From assembly GCF_039871975.1 (NCBI RefSeq), contig NZ_JBDPLL010000001.1: a stretch of 64,000 bases of DNA. One strand, 5' to 3'. Under the pieces are notes generated by a model that was given only the letters and a program-made list of their open reading frames with translations, did not search any database and was not told the DNA's origin. This document shows, one piece after another, positions 19,400 through 28,590 of the stretch (within the stretch, counting starts at the first letter, position 1; every line of letters begins with the position of its first letter). The position numbers were made by a program, and so were the translations under genes. The stretch comes from Trichormus_B sp936914905. Its GTDB lineage: Bacteria > Cyanobacteriota > Cyanobacteriia > Cyanobacteriales > Nostocaceae.

Positions 19400-21793
19400 T
19401 TGAAACGAGCATTGAAAAAGAGAGTAAAGGCTGTGTTGAACAATAACCCCAACAGCGATACTGCCCCGGTCGAGCAGTTAAATGAGACAAATCACAAAGC
19501 AAACCGCCGGGCTAGAACCCAAGCCGCTATGATAGGCTTGGCAATCTCAATGGGCGCAACCAGCCTTTTGGTGACTCGACAAAGCGATCAAGCTCAAGCA
19601 GCCGCTCCTGTTGGCAGTCAAAAAGCAGCCTCAACGATTCCTGCTGTTTCTGACACTGATATGAAATTTGCCGCCACCAAGCTGAAGTCCCAAGCAGTCT
19701 CTTCAGCGAGGTTGCCTGAAAATCCTGTTATTCTGGAACCAACAGCAGTTTCGCAAGTGCCTGGGCTTGAAGCTAAATGGCCGATTACAGTCAACGAAAT
19801 GGCTGTCCAAATTCCTACATCAGAATCAGAAGCTGACAAAAATACTATCTACATTTTGCAATCCCAAGTAGATCAGGGATTGAAGACTAACTCAGTTCAA
19901 TCCAGATTACAAACAGCTAACCAATTACCTGAAATCAGACTACAACAACTATCCAGCAGTCAAGGTGTTGCAGGCTCTCAAGCGAGAACTGTAATTGTGG
20001 AATCCGCAAACACAGTCAGCAATGATAATGATGTTGATGCACAACTGAAAGCGCAGCAAAAATTTGCCCTGAATCGCTTACAGGAAAAATCGAACCGATT
20101 AAAAAATAGTTTAGCCGAGTTGCGGTCTTACGAAACTCAAAAGCTAACACAAACTCGTAAGATTGAAATAGCACAACCAACAACTGTAGCTGACAAAACT
20201 GTAGCAGCACAGTCGGAAGAAGCGACAGATAGCAGCCAAGCTAGTTTGATATCCAGGTTAAAAGAGGAAAAACAAACAAGTGCAGGAATGCAGAAGGTAA
20301 AATCATCTGCACCAGCCGCACCTAAAGTTGTTGCCCAATCATTTAGGACAACTTATGAAGTCAGACCTGGAGATACATTAGCTGAGATTGCCAGTAATTA
20401 CGGTATTTCAGTCTCAGAACTAGTTAAAGCTAATAATCTAGCAGACCCCAATCAATTACAAATCAGTCAACAACTGATTATTCCCACAGCTAGAGCAGAA
20501 CGGAGCAGTTACGACCAGTCAACTGTAGCAATTCAGCCTACTTTCGTCCAGTCCAACAATATTGCCACAGTTGCTAGTTCTCCTGTGAACAAACTTGATT
20601 TAGATGCTAATCTACCTCAAGTCTCACAGCCATCAGGAGTCAGAAATACCAACACTGCTGTTATTTCTATTCCCGCAGTTAAGGAAAATCAATTTCAGGT
20701 CAATACTCTGACTGCTACTACCAATGGCGTTAGCATTCCTGTCCCTGTAGCTCACAATAATGAGCTACAGTCAGGAGAAAAAGACCTCTCTTCCCCTATC
20801 CCTTATGGTGTGGGTGGTGAAACTCCATCACGCGATCGCGTCACCAAAATCCCAATGGCTCAAAAACAACCTCAAAAGGCTCAAAAAGTAGCCAAGGTCA
20901 AAGGTAACGAACGTCTCCGCAGCTTACAAGCAGAAATTGAGAGACTACGCGAAAAATATCGCCCTCAACAGTCTGGTGTAACTGTACAAACAGCGAATGC
21001 AAGCGATGATGCCACAGGGCCAGTTGTAATCGAAACAGGCAATCAATTTGCCCCCTCTAGAGTTAATTCTCAACGGAATGCGGTAGCAATTCCTGTACCA
21101 ACACCAATACTACCCAGTTACAGAGAAAAACCTGTTAAGCCCCAATTGCGTGCCGCTCGTCCCATGAATGAGCCAATTAACCCAGAATTCCTGCCCAATC
21201 AAACAACTTCATCTGGTAATTTTGATCGCAATAACTCATCTGGCATCAGATTGGTTGTTCCTTCTGCTGCTGTTAACTCGACCGACTCCTTGGGTAAATT
21301 GCGAGGAACCAGAGTATCCCCAGCATTACCACCATTGGCGTCCGTTGATTTATACCTGCCTAAAAATAATGTTGACCAAAATAGTAATCCTCAATCTACC
21401 TCTTCAGCATCTTACATTTGGCCTGCTAAGGGTGTTCTCACATCTGGCTATGGTTGGCGCTGGGGCAGAATGCACAGAGGTATTGACATTGCTAACGGTG
21501 TAGGCACACCAATTCATGCATCTGCTCCCGGAGTGGTAGAAAGAGCAGGTTGGAATAAGGGTGGTTATGGCAATGTGGTTGATATCCGTCATACCGATGG
21601 GAGTATGACTCGTTATGGTCACAATAGCCGAATTTTAGTACAAGTAGGTCAACAAGTGGAACAAGGGCAAACTATTGCTGCTATGGGTAGCACTGGTTTT
21701 AGCACTGGACCTCACAGCCACTTTGAAGTCCACCCAGCAGGTAAGGGTGCAGTGAACCCAATTGCGTTCCTACCATCACAGGCACGTCTATAA
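19400..21793 (+). CDS. LysM and M23 (LytM) peptidase, NlpD/murein hydrolase-like
   Basis: 797 residues. The start is TTG at 19400, set by a strong AGGAGG about five bases upstream. One membrane segment near 45-65 should anchor it in the inner membrane with the rest outside. Coiled-coil and low-complexity regions follow, then a LysM domain (YEVRPGDTLAEIASNYGIS, near 317-360), then a Pro/Gln-rich linker. The C-terminal M23 domain (about 675-790) keeps the zinc ligands in HRGIDIANG and HSHFEVH, plus YGHNS, so catalysis on peptidoglycan cross-bridges or activation of amidases is plausible. Intact, monocistronic, with its own terminator. Confidence 0.92.
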   Translation: MKRALKKRVKAVLNNNPNSDTAPVEQLNETNHKANRRARTQAAMIGLAISMGATSLLVTRQSDQAQAAAPVGSQKAASTIPAVSDTDMKFAATKLKSQAVSSARLPENPVILEPTAVSQVPGLEAKWPITVNEMAVQIPTSESEADKNTIYILQSQVDQGLKTNSVQSRLQTANQLPEIRLQQLSSSQGVAGSQARTVIVESANTVSNDNDVDAQLKAQQKFALNRLQEKSNRLKNSLAELRSYETQKLTQTRKIEIAQPTTVADKTVAAQSEEATDSSQASLISRLKEEKQTSAGMQKVKSSAPAAPKVVAQSFRTTYEVRPGDTLAEIASNYGISVSELVKANNLADPNQLQISQQLIIPTARAERSSYDQSTVAIQPTFVQSNNIATVASSPVNKLDLDANLPQVSQPSGVRNTNTAVISIPAVKENQFQVNTLTATTNGVSIPVPVAHNNELQSGEKDLSSPIPYGVGGETPSRDRVTKIPMAQKQPQKAQKVAKVKGNERLRSLQAEIERLREKYRPQQSGVTVQTANASDDATGPVVIETGNQFAPSRVNSQRNAVAIPVPTPILPSYREKPVKPQLRAARPMNEPINPEFLPNQTTSSGNFDRNNSSGIRLVVPSAAVNSTDSLGKLRGTRVSPALPPLASVDLYLPKNNVDQNSNPQSTSSASYIWPAKGVLTSGYGWRWGRMHRGIDIANGVGTPIHASAPGVVERAGWNKGGYGNVVDIRHTDGSMTRYGHNSRILVQVGQQVEQGQTIAAMGSTGFSTGPHSHFEVHPAGKGAVNPIAFLPSQARL

Positions 21794-21833
21794 AAGCCTG
21801 GCTGTTTGTTAACTAAGTAATTGCTTGTTCGTG

Positions 21834-21861
21834 GAGGGAGATTTACTCCCTCTTTTATTTT
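21834..21861 (+). terminator. Intrinsic terminator after the M23 peptidase gene
   Basis: GAGGGAG, loop ATTTA, CTCCCTC, then TTTTATTTT. A perfect 7-bp GC-rich stem with a U-tract about 40 bases after the stop codon. Confidence 0.85.
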
Positions 21862-21936
21862 GGGAAAAAATTCTGATTTGGGAATTGCCATAGCTAGAAT
21901 TGTATGCTATCTTAATATAAGTTGATAAAACAACAC

Positions 21937-22010
21937 GGCTCAGTAGCTCAGTTGGTTAGAGTACGGGACTCATAAGCCTGGGGTCGTCAGTTCAAATCTG
22001 ACCTGAGCCA
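21937..22010 (+). tRNA. tRNA-Met (anticodon CAT)
   Basis: 74 bases fold as a tRNA. The acceptor arms GGCTCAG and CTGAGCC are fully complementary, the D-arm is GCTC...GAGT, the anticodon loop is CTCATAA, and the T-arm is GTCAG TTCAAAT CTGAC. The loop reads CAT, and the closing stem resembles cyanobacterial elongator tRNA-Met. The 31-39 pair of the anticodon stem is mismatched (A-G). CCA is not encoded beyond the final A. An Ile-CAT identity cannot be fully excluded. Confidence 0.9.
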
Positions 22011-22053
22011 TTTTAAAAATCTATGGATCACTAACCGCAAATCTATGCAGATT

Positions 22054-22076
22054 AACACAGATATTGAATCTGTGTT
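22054..22076. repeat. 9-bp perfect inverted repeat downstream of tRNA-Met
   Basis: AACACAGAT, loop ATTGA, ATCTGTGTT. It lies 43 bases after the tRNA and could help end its transcript, but no T-run follows. Confidence 0.5.
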
Positions 22077-22133
22077 TCCTTATAAGGAGCAATAGTACAA
22101 GCAGGCACAAGGAAAGAAAGTAAACTTTATCAT

Positions 22134-22826
22134 TCACCTAGTTGAGATTTTATTCTTTGGGTGAAATAAAATCAAATTTGTAAAAATCCAGTGATACCAT
22201 TCTTGATGAGTAGTGACAAAAGTTAGTGTTGATTCCAAATCAGCAGTATGCGCCATATTAGGAATAAAATATCGATTATGATCTTTTATGATCTTTAAAT
22301 ATTAAAATACTTACACAAATATTCTAAAGAATAGCTTTCTAAATTGGGAAAACAGTTTTTAGCCAGAAGCCAAGTACAATCAAATTGTAAATTTTGCTCA
22401 GTTAAACCAACTTGTTTAAAACTCCGCTTGAGGATATCTATATCATGATCTGCATAGTGACAGATAATCCTTTTATCTTGAACAATAGTTAGAAATTCTG
22501 CCAATAAGGTTTTTAGACTTTTGAGATGTAAAACTTTTTGAAATCGATGGGAATTACCATCACAAAAACCTTCATAAATTACCACACCTTGATTAGACAT
22601 CTTGCAGAATTAATTTTATGTTATAATCGGGCTTGTCTTTGTTTTAGCCAAAATTTAGAGTTACACGGTTATGTTTGAATTAGCGACCGCAAAGAACACC
22701 AAAAATACATAAAATCTAAAAGTCTCAATCATACCACAGAAACAATTGTGCAAGAGGTCTACTATCAATAATAGCTACTTCACTTAAAATCGGGTTGCCT
22801 TCCGTATCTAAAACAACAAAATCCAT
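22134..22826 (-). pseudogene. DnaQ-like 3'-5' exonuclease, interrupted by a MITE
   Basis: The gene begins at ATG 22826 with MDFVVLDTEGNPILSEVAIID, where DTEG is the ExoI metal motif of DEDD exonucleases. A 164-bp MITE (22596-22759) then interrupts it. The frame resumes as NQGVVIYEGFCDG and continues through HYADHDIDILKRSF (ExoII-like) to 22295. A frameshift follows, and the C-terminal part (NMAHTADLESTL) is readable in another frame to 22134. Removing the MITE and one TA restores the reading frame (D-S-N-Q-G) exactly. Dead as it stands. Confidence 0.82.
22596..22759. mobile_element. MITE copy 2 (TA-flanked, IS630/Tc1-mariner style)
   Basis: 164 bp, closely similar to the copy at 5418-5582 across its full length. 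Ends: GACATCTTGCAGAATT and, inverted, ACAATTGTGCAAGAGGTC. Flanked by TA at 22594-22595 and 22760-22761. It sits inside the exonuclease gene near codon 22. Confidence 0.85.
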
Positions 22827-23053
22827 ACTATCTTAGCTTGTAAGTAATTTTTTTGGTGCTTGTCATAATTAGATCATAAAACTATAAAATACCAAGTAGG
22901 CAATTAATACAGGCAATTATTACGACTTATTAAGTAGTAAATAGTACCTGTAAAGATACTAGTATTCTAATTAATGTAAATAACGCTTTATAGCCCCTAT
23001 CTTTCTCTTTGCGTCTTTGATACTTTGCATATTTCCACGAAAAACCTTACCAA

Positions 23054-25117
23054 TCATCTAAAATGGCGTATCAGTTCAGCAACAGACCAAGCCTGAGCGA
23101 TTGTACCCCTGGATATATGCGGTGCATCACCATCAAAAATTTCCGAAATTGAACCCAGACAAGCACTAGATAAGAAGTGATCTAAAAGCGGTTGCCAGTC
23201 AAAAGGTATGGGTACTTCCGGGTAAAAACGCTCCCAAGACCGGACATAAGAGCCAATCAACCAAGTCCAAACGGTACCTTGATGATAAGAGTGATCGCGT
23301 TTATGGGGACTACCCTCACATTTTCCTACATATTCTGGATCATTGGGATCTAAACTACGCAAACCGTAAGGAGTCAATAATCGAGAAGTTGCCAAATCCA
23401 AAACCTGACGACCTTGCTGTTGAGAAAAACTGCAATGATGTAAAGATAAAGCCAAAACTGCATTGGGGCGAATTTGCGAATTCCGGCGATCATCTGGGTC
23501 AATGAAATCGTACAAATAACCTAGTTGTGGATTCCAGAACTTTTGCAACGAATTTTTTACCTGTTCTGCTTGCCGTGCGTAGCGTTGTGCTTGATTAGTC
23601 AAACGTAAAAAATTACCTGCATCTATTTGGCTTAATCGTTCTGCCCACTGACTCAACCAACATAAAGACGAATACCACAGAGCATTGATTTCTACTGCTT
23701 TACCGCAGCGGGGTGTAACAGGTAATCCTTCCACTAGTGCATCCATCCAAGTCAAAGCCACACCATTAGCATCCCAAGAAATTAGCCCATCAATGGCATC
23801 AACTTGGATATTGTAGCGAGTACCACCAATAAAAGCTTTGTGAATTTGCTGCACAACTGGAAATTGCTCTAGCAAAAACTGCCAATCTTGAGTAGCTTCT
23901 AAATAAAGTCCTAAAGTTTCAATCCACCACAAAGCAGCATCAATGCTGTTATAAAAAGGTTCGCTATCAATATCGGGAAAAGCATTGGGAATCAGCCCAT
24001 GACGACAATAACGGGCAAAAGTTTGTAACAGTCCTTTTGCTATTTCAAAGCGTTGTGGAACTAGTGTCAAGCCCGGTAAAGCGATTAAAGTATCTCGTCC
24101 CCAATCACCAAACCAGTGATATCCCGCAATCACCGTAGGGCCAGCTATAGAATCTCGATAGACAATAAATTGATCACTGGCTTTAAGTAGGGTTTGCTGA
24201 ATTGGGGACTGGGGACTAGGAAATGAGCGATTTTCTCCTCTGCTCCCTGCTTCTTCTTTCCAGCCAAAAATTTGAGTAAGTCTTTCTTGTTCTGCGTCTA
24301 CTGCTTTTGCAAAACTATCAGGGGAAAGAATTGCTGGTTGAGAGTCGGGTAAACCTACTTTAGCTTCTAGGGTGACAGTATCTCCTGGTTGGAGGTTAAC
24401 TGTTAAAGAACCGGGACTATAAAGGTCTTGGCGATCGCCTAATCCCCGTTTTGTTTCTTCGGGTAAACTATAATTCCAATACCATAATCCATCGGATTCA
24501 TACTCTCCTTGTGTCCAGCGCAGATGCCAAGGTGTACCAAATTGACCACCATCATTCATTTGCAAACAAACCATCTGTTGATTGACCAATTGAGAAAACT
24601 GTATTTCTTTACAGCCAGTTTGTTGATGATGAAAATTGCAATCGGCTATAAACAATCTTAATTTTAAAATCCCTCGCTCCTTACCCTCATACCCATATTG
24701 AATCAAAATTCTCTGGGTATTGGGAATTTGTAATTTATTCTTCCCTGCTCCCTGCTCCCTGCTGCCCTGTCTTTCCCAGTTCCCATTTGGCATCACCAAC
24801 TGTCTGGTTAACTGCCAGTTATCCCCACTCCAAACCCATTTGGGAACAGGGTTAATATTGAAATGGTGCAGGAATTGATAGCCGCTCGGTTCAATTTCAC
24901 CACTACTCCAAATATTTGTTCCCAGTGCTATTGCTTTTCCAGTTATTTCTAAACTTGCTTCCAAATGGGAAAGTAAGAATTTTCGCCCAGAAGGTGGATT
25001 CGTAGCCGCAAATAACCAACCATGATAAGTCCTTGTATGCACATCCGAAACTGTACCACTGGCAAAACCACCTAAGCCATTGGTTAATAACCATTCTCTA
25101 GTATCTAAATCCTTCAT
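23054..25117 (-). CDS. Glycogen debranching enzyme (amylo-alpha-1,6-glucosidase family)
   Basis: 687 residues. The N-terminal GDE_N-type region begins REWLLTNGLGGFASGTVSD, and the GH133-like catalytic barrel carries GYHWFGDWGRDTLIALPG, LIPNAFPD and HSYHQGTVWTWLIGSYV with the expected acidic residues. It should hydrolyse alpha-1,6 branch points of glycogen in the cytosol. Two short insertions (near residues 118-130 and 293-306) are encoded by STRR-like heptamer DNA at 24735-24770 and 24195-24255, in frame. ATG start at 25117. Intact. Functionally linked to glgC and the GH13 enzyme downstream, though not in one operon. Confidence 0.92.
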   Translation of the reverse strand: MKDLDTREWLLTNGLGGFASGTVSDVHTRTYHGWLFAATNPPSGRKFLLSHLEASLEITGKAIALGTNIWSSGEIEPSGYQFLHHFNINPVPKWVWSGDNWQLTRQLVMPNGNWERQGSREQGAGKNKLQIPNTQRILIQYGYEGKERGILKLRLFIADCNFHHQQTGCKEIQFSQLVNQQMVCLQMNDGGQFGTPWHLRWTQGEYESDGLWYWNYSLPEETKRGLGDRQDLYSPGSLTVNLQPGDTVTLEAKVGLPDSQPAILSPDSFAKAVDAEQERLTQIFGWKEEAGSRGENRSFPSPQSPIQQTLLKASDQFIVYRDSIAGPTVIAGYHWFGDWGRDTLIALPGLTLVPQRFEIAKGLLQTFARYCRHGLIPNAFPDIDSEPFYNSIDAALWWIETLGLYLEATQDWQFLLEQFPVVQQIHKAFIGGTRYNIQVDAIDGLISWDANGVALTWMDALVEGLPVTPRCGKAVEINALWYSSLCWLSQWAERLSQIDAGNFLRLTNQAQRYARQAEQVKNSLQKFWNPQLGYLYDFIDPDDRRNSQIRPNAVLALSLHHCSFSQQQGRQVLDLATSRLLTPYGLRSLDPNDPEYVGKCEGSPHKRDHSYHQGTVWTWLIGSYVRSWERFYPEVPIPFDWQPLLDHFLSSACLGSISEIFDGDAPHISRGTIAQAWSVAELIRHFR

Positions 25118-25417
25118 TGGCTACTCAAAATCGTAATGACTATGATATAGTCGTAACAGATCATAATTAAACTGTCAGAAGACCCTAATCTGACCAGACT
25201 AAGTACCTTGGGTACTACTTTAGAGGTAAGAGTTCAAGACCTACCAAGGGATGTGAAGCTAGTCCTTTGGTCTAGAACCGAACAGTTAAACATCTAAGCG
25301 TAAAAGAAGTGCTGTTTGGATAGTTACCGACCTCTAACATTATGAAAGCTAACTTTGCCGCAAGAACACGAATCTACGCTCTAAAAAATGGATATAAGTT
25401 GAAGGAGAACTAGGTTA
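25118..25417. promoter_or_regulatory. Intergenic region between debranching enzyme and peroxiredoxin genes (divergent)
   Basis: 300 bp serving as the upstream region of both divergent genes. It contains an AGTACC-TTG-GGTACT hairpin near 25200-25216 and AAGGAGAA at about 25402, the ribosome site of the peroxiredoxin gene. I could not identify a specific regulator site. Confidence 0.4.
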
Positions 25418-26029
25418 ATGACGCTCACTTACGGAACAGAAGGATGCCTTCGCGTTGGTCAGCAGGCTCCCGACTTTACAGCAACCGCTGTTATAGATCA
25501 GGAATTTAAGACAATCAAACTTACCGACTATCGCGGTAAGTATGTCGTCCTGTTTTTCTACCCTTTAGACTTTACCTTTGTTTGCCCCACTGAAATCACA
25601 GCATTTAGCGATCGCTACGAAGAATTCAAGAAGCTTAACACAGAAATTCTCGGTGTTTCTGTTGATAGCGAATTCTCACACCTTGCTTGGATTCAAACAG
25701 ATCGTAAATCTGGTGGTGTAGGCGATTTAAATTATCCCCTAGTTTCCGATATCAAAAAAGAAATTAGCGCCGCTTACAACGTTCTCGACCCCGCATCTGG
25801 CATTGCTTTGCGTGGTTTGTTCATCATTGATAAAGATGCTGTAGTTCAACACGCTACTATTAATAATCTTGCCTTTGGTCGTAGCGTTGAAGAAACTCTG
25901 CGTACATTACAAGCCATTCAGCACGTTCAGTCTCATCCCGACGAAGTTTGTCCTGCTGGTTGGCAACCTGGAGAAAAAACAATGATTCCCGACCCTGTGA
26001 AGTCTAAAGTTTATTTCGCAGCAGTATAG
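25418..26029 (+). CDS. Typical 2-Cys peroxiredoxin (AhpC/Prx1 type)
   Basis: 203 residues. The peroxidatic Cys is C56 in FTFVCPTE, and the resolving Cys is near 178 in EVCPAGWQPGE. The family reduces hydrogen peroxide and alkyl hydroperoxides with thioredoxin as donor, usually as a decamer. PLDFTFVCPTEITAFSDRY and the C-terminal VCPAGW match the plant/cyanobacterial 2-Cys type. Strong ribosome site AAGGAGAA and ATG start. Intact. A heptamer repeat (ggggact) follows directly after the stop codon. Confidence 0.96.
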   Translation: MTLTYGTEGCLRVGQQAPDFTATAVIDQEFKTIKLTDYRGKYVVLFFYPLDFTFVCPTEITAFSDRYEEFKKLNTEILGVSVDSEFSHLAWIQTDRKSGGVGDLNYPLVSDIKKEISAAYNVLDPASGIALRGLFIIDKDAVVQHATINNLAFGRSVEETLRTLQAIQHVQSHPDEVCPAGWQPGEKTMIPDPVKSKVYFAAV

Positions 26030-26033
26030 GTTA

Positions 26034-26057
26034 CTGGGGACTGGGGACTGGGGACTG
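26034..26057. repeat. Heptamer tandem repeat GGGGACT
   Basis: Three tandem units of GGGGACT between the two peroxiredoxin-type genes. The same heptamer recurs singly or doubled near 17770, 24200 and 38440. Confidence 0.75.
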
Positions 26058-26130
26058 GGCAAGAGTTTTTCCCAATCACCAATCACCAATCCCCCATTAA
26101 TTATTAGCTTTTAATTTGTAATGTTTATTT

Positions 26131-26667
26131 ATGCTGACATCCACATATTTTACTGGCTTATTTAATGAGCGATTCTTCCGTAATCTCTTACCAAAACCAG
26201 CATTAGATGCTTTCAGATTGGGAGTAGGAACACCAGATTTTAAATTATCAGATATCACCAATAATCGTACCTTAAAATTATCAGATTATCGCGGTAAACA
26301 ACCTGTTTTACTTGCATTTACCCGAATTTTTACAGAAAAACAATATTGTCCATTTTGCTATCCCCATATTAAAGCTTTGAATGAAAATTATGAGCAATTT
26401 ACAAATCGGGGAATAGAAGTCTTAATGATTACTAGCACAGATAAAAAGCAAAGTCAAACAGTTGTGCAAGACTTAGGCTTAAAAATGCCTTTATTGAGTG
26501 ATCCTAGTTGTTATGTTTTTCGGAGTTACAAAGCAGGACAAGCATTAGGAGCGCCTTTACCAGCGCAGTTTGTATTAGATAAAGATGGTAAATTACTTTA
26601 CAGGCATTTATTTTCTTTTTTAGAGCACAATGCTAGTGTAAAGACATTGCTAGAACGATTTAATTAA
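26131..26667 (+). CDS. AhpC/TSA-type thioredoxin-fold (redoxin) protein
   Basis: 178 residues with a peroxiredoxin/redoxin fold: KLSDYRGKQPVLLAFTRIF, then YCPFCYPHIKALNENYEQF, where C73 and C76 form a CPFC pair, then STDKKQSQTVVQDLG and FVLDKDGKLLYRH. The CxxC rather than a lone Cp suggests a thiol-disulphide exchange protein or an atypical peroxiredoxin. No signal peptide. It lies 101 bases after the 2-Cys peroxiredoxin on the same strand and may be partly co-expressed. Intact. Confidence 0.85.
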   Translation: MLTSTYFTGLFNERFFRNLLPKPALDAFRLGVGTPDFKLSDITNNRTLKLSDYRGKQPVLLAFTRIFTEKQYCPFCYPHIKALNENYEQFTNRGIEVLMITSTDKKQSQTVVQDLGLKMPLLSDPSCYVFRSYKAGQALGAPLPAQFVLDKDGKLLYRHLFSFLEHNASVKTLLERFN

Positions 26668-26775
26668 GGAAAAGTGGATGGATAAGCTATCGCGCATTTA
26701 AAGATACTTGATATTAATTATTTCCCTGAAAACCTGTAGAATAAGAATTGATAATTAAATTTGTGAGATTTAATG

Positions 26776-27370
26776 ATGCTCACACTTTATCATTTGCCAA
26801 TTTATCCAAATTCACGCCGAGTCTGGATTACATTAATAGACAAAGGCTGGGAATTTGAACTGGTAGAAGTTTAACTAAGTGGAGAACAGTTTAAACCAGA
26901 ATTTTCAGCAATTAACCCCTTCCACAACATTCCTGCTTTGGTAGATGACGGTTTTAATGTAATAGAGTCTTTAGCAATTTTGGATTATTTAGAAGTTAAA
27001 TATCCAACTCCTGTGATGTTGCTAAAAGATCCCAAAGATTTAGCAATTGTGCGAATGGTGGAAATGGTCAGTGTGAATGAATTATTACCTGCTGTTACTC
27101 CACTGATACCAGTAATATTAGATTTACCAGGAAAAAATGCAGAAGCAATTTAGCAAGCTAAGACAAAAATTTAGTACAGCATTGAATCTTTTCGAGAATC
27201 AACTGGATGACCGTCCCTACTTTGGCAACGAGAACCTAACTTTAGCTGAAATTGTAGCGGGAAGTATTGTACTTTGGTTACCAAAAGGGGGCATTTCCTT
27301 AGATGACTATCCAAAATTAAAAGCTTGGTACGATCACTTAGTTGCGCGTCCAGCATGGCAAACTACCTAA
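26776..27370 (+). pseudogene. Glutathione S-transferase pseudogene
   Basis: Reads as a two-domain GST: N-terminal thioredoxin fold MLTLYHLPIYPNSRRVWITL, then NPFHNIPALVDDGFNVIESLAILDYLEVKYP (cis-Pro and the GSH-binding ES pair), and a C-terminal helical domain ending LVARPAWQTT. An in-frame TAA at 26872-26874 cuts the first strand region, and a frameshift near 27137 separates the helical domain. The stop is one base change from a sense codon. Conjugates glutathione when intact; dead here. Confidence 0.88.
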
Positions 27371-27528
27371 GCAACACCAGAGATAATAGAAGGTTTTCGG
27401 AAACTGTTAATGTCCAGAACAGGATAATATCAATTCAACATTCAAAATAGTGCCTCCGAGAGGCTACGCCAACAAAATGGGGAAGTAAAGAAACTGTTTT
27501 TCCTCCCCTATACCCCTACATCCTTTTT

Positions 27529-28506
27529 TTATAATTTCACCTGTACCAAATGACTCCGGGGGTTGTAAGTACGGATAGCCCGGATTTTTTCATAATATTC
27601 CCTCTCTTGTGAACTGAGGTCTTTTGGGGGTGCGATCACCACCTTCACCATCTGATCACCACGTCCACCTTTAGCTAGAGGCCAACCCTTACCACGTAAG
27701 CGCAGAGACTGACCAGAACGAACTCCCGCAGGCAACTTCACATTTACATTCCCATCGGGTGTAGGTACATCAATAGCAGCTCCCAAAGTAGCTTCATCAG
27801 GAGTGATTAGCACTTCACAAACCAGACTATCACCTTCAATTTGGAAAAAAGAATGGGATTGAAGTTCCACCTTTAAATATAAATCTCCCCGTTGTTGAGT
27901 CATGGGGTTAACTGGACCCTTACCCCGCACCCGCAGACGAGTACCAGTTTTTGCACCTGCGGGGATGCGAACATCAATTGTTTCGTTACCTAAATTGAAG
28001 CGTTTTTGAACTCCAGCGAATGCCTCAGCAAAAGTTAAGCTAATTACAGCTTCGCTATCTTGGGCAGTACCAGCACCAGCATCTGGAAAACCAAAATGGT
28101 TAAAACCGCCACCTGGTCTACCAGTGGAAGTGCGATAAGAGTAATTTTGTTTCCTACCCCCAGGTGCTGGACCACCGAACAAATCATTGAGGAAATCATT
28201 AAAACTGCTGTATTGACTGAAGTCAAAGCCACCCATATCTGCTCCAGCACCACCAGGAAAACCTTCACCGACCTGCTTCCAATATTGACCGTATTGGTCA
28301 TATTTTTTGCGTTTATCCGGGTCAGAGAGAACTTCGTAAGCTTCGTTCACTTCTTTAAATTTTGCCTCTGCTTGCTTGTTACCTGGGTTAACGTCAGGGT
28401 GGAATTTACGGGCTAGTTTACGAAAAGCTTGTTTAATGTCTTCTGGACTGGCAGTTTTATTGATTCCTAAAATTGAGTAATAGTCTTTAAAGTCAGTTGC
28501 AGCCAT
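27529..28506 (-). CDS. DnaJ/CbpA-type co-chaperone (no zinc finger)
   Basis: 325 residues. J-domain at 5-70 with HPD in KFHPDVNPG and the terminal KKYDQYG, followed by a Gly/Phe-rich linker (about 75-150), then two beta-rich substrate-binding domains (FAEAFAGVQKRF... and LGAAIDVPTPDGNV). The four CxxCxGxG zinc motifs are absent, so it is the class II/CbpA type. It should stimulate DnaK ATPase in the cytosol. ATG start at 28506 with GGAGG about ten bases upstream. Intact. Confidence 0.94.
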   Translation of the reverse strand: MAATDFKDYYSILGINKTASPEDIKQAFRKLARKFHPDVNPGNKQAEAKFKEVNEAYEVLSDPDKRKKYDQYGQYWKQVGEGFPGGAGADMGGFDFSQYSSFNDFLNDLFGGPAPGGRKQNYSYRTSTGRPGGGFNHFGFPDAGAGTAQDSEAVISLTFAEAFAGVQKRFNLGNETIDVRIPAGAKTGTRLRVRGKGPVNPMTQQRGDLYLKVELQSHSFFQIEGDSLVCEVLITPDEATLGAAIDVPTPDGNVNVKLPAGVRSGQSLRLRGKGWPLAKGGRGDQMVKVVIAPPKDLSSQEREYYEKIRAIRTYNPRSHLVQVKL

Positions 28507-28590
28507 CTACCAGCCTCCTGTAAAAATTTTTATGTTTTTTTCTAAGATATGAGATTTGCTGTTTGCCCAGCCTAATGCCACACAACAAGA

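Noticed and set aside
21168..21503. 111-codon plus-strand ORF inside the M23 peptidase gene
   Set aside because: Alternative frame of a well supported gene with a nonsense protein sequence.
26131..26667. Idea that the second redoxin is a bacterioferritin comigratory (PrxQ) protein
   Set aside because: The active site is CPFC rather than the PrxQ C-x4-C arrangement, so a general redoxin call is safer.
28060..28416. 118-codon plus-strand ORF opposite dnaJ
   Set aside because: Antisense to a strongly conserved gene; hydrophobicity comes from the DnaJ Gly/Phe linker complement.
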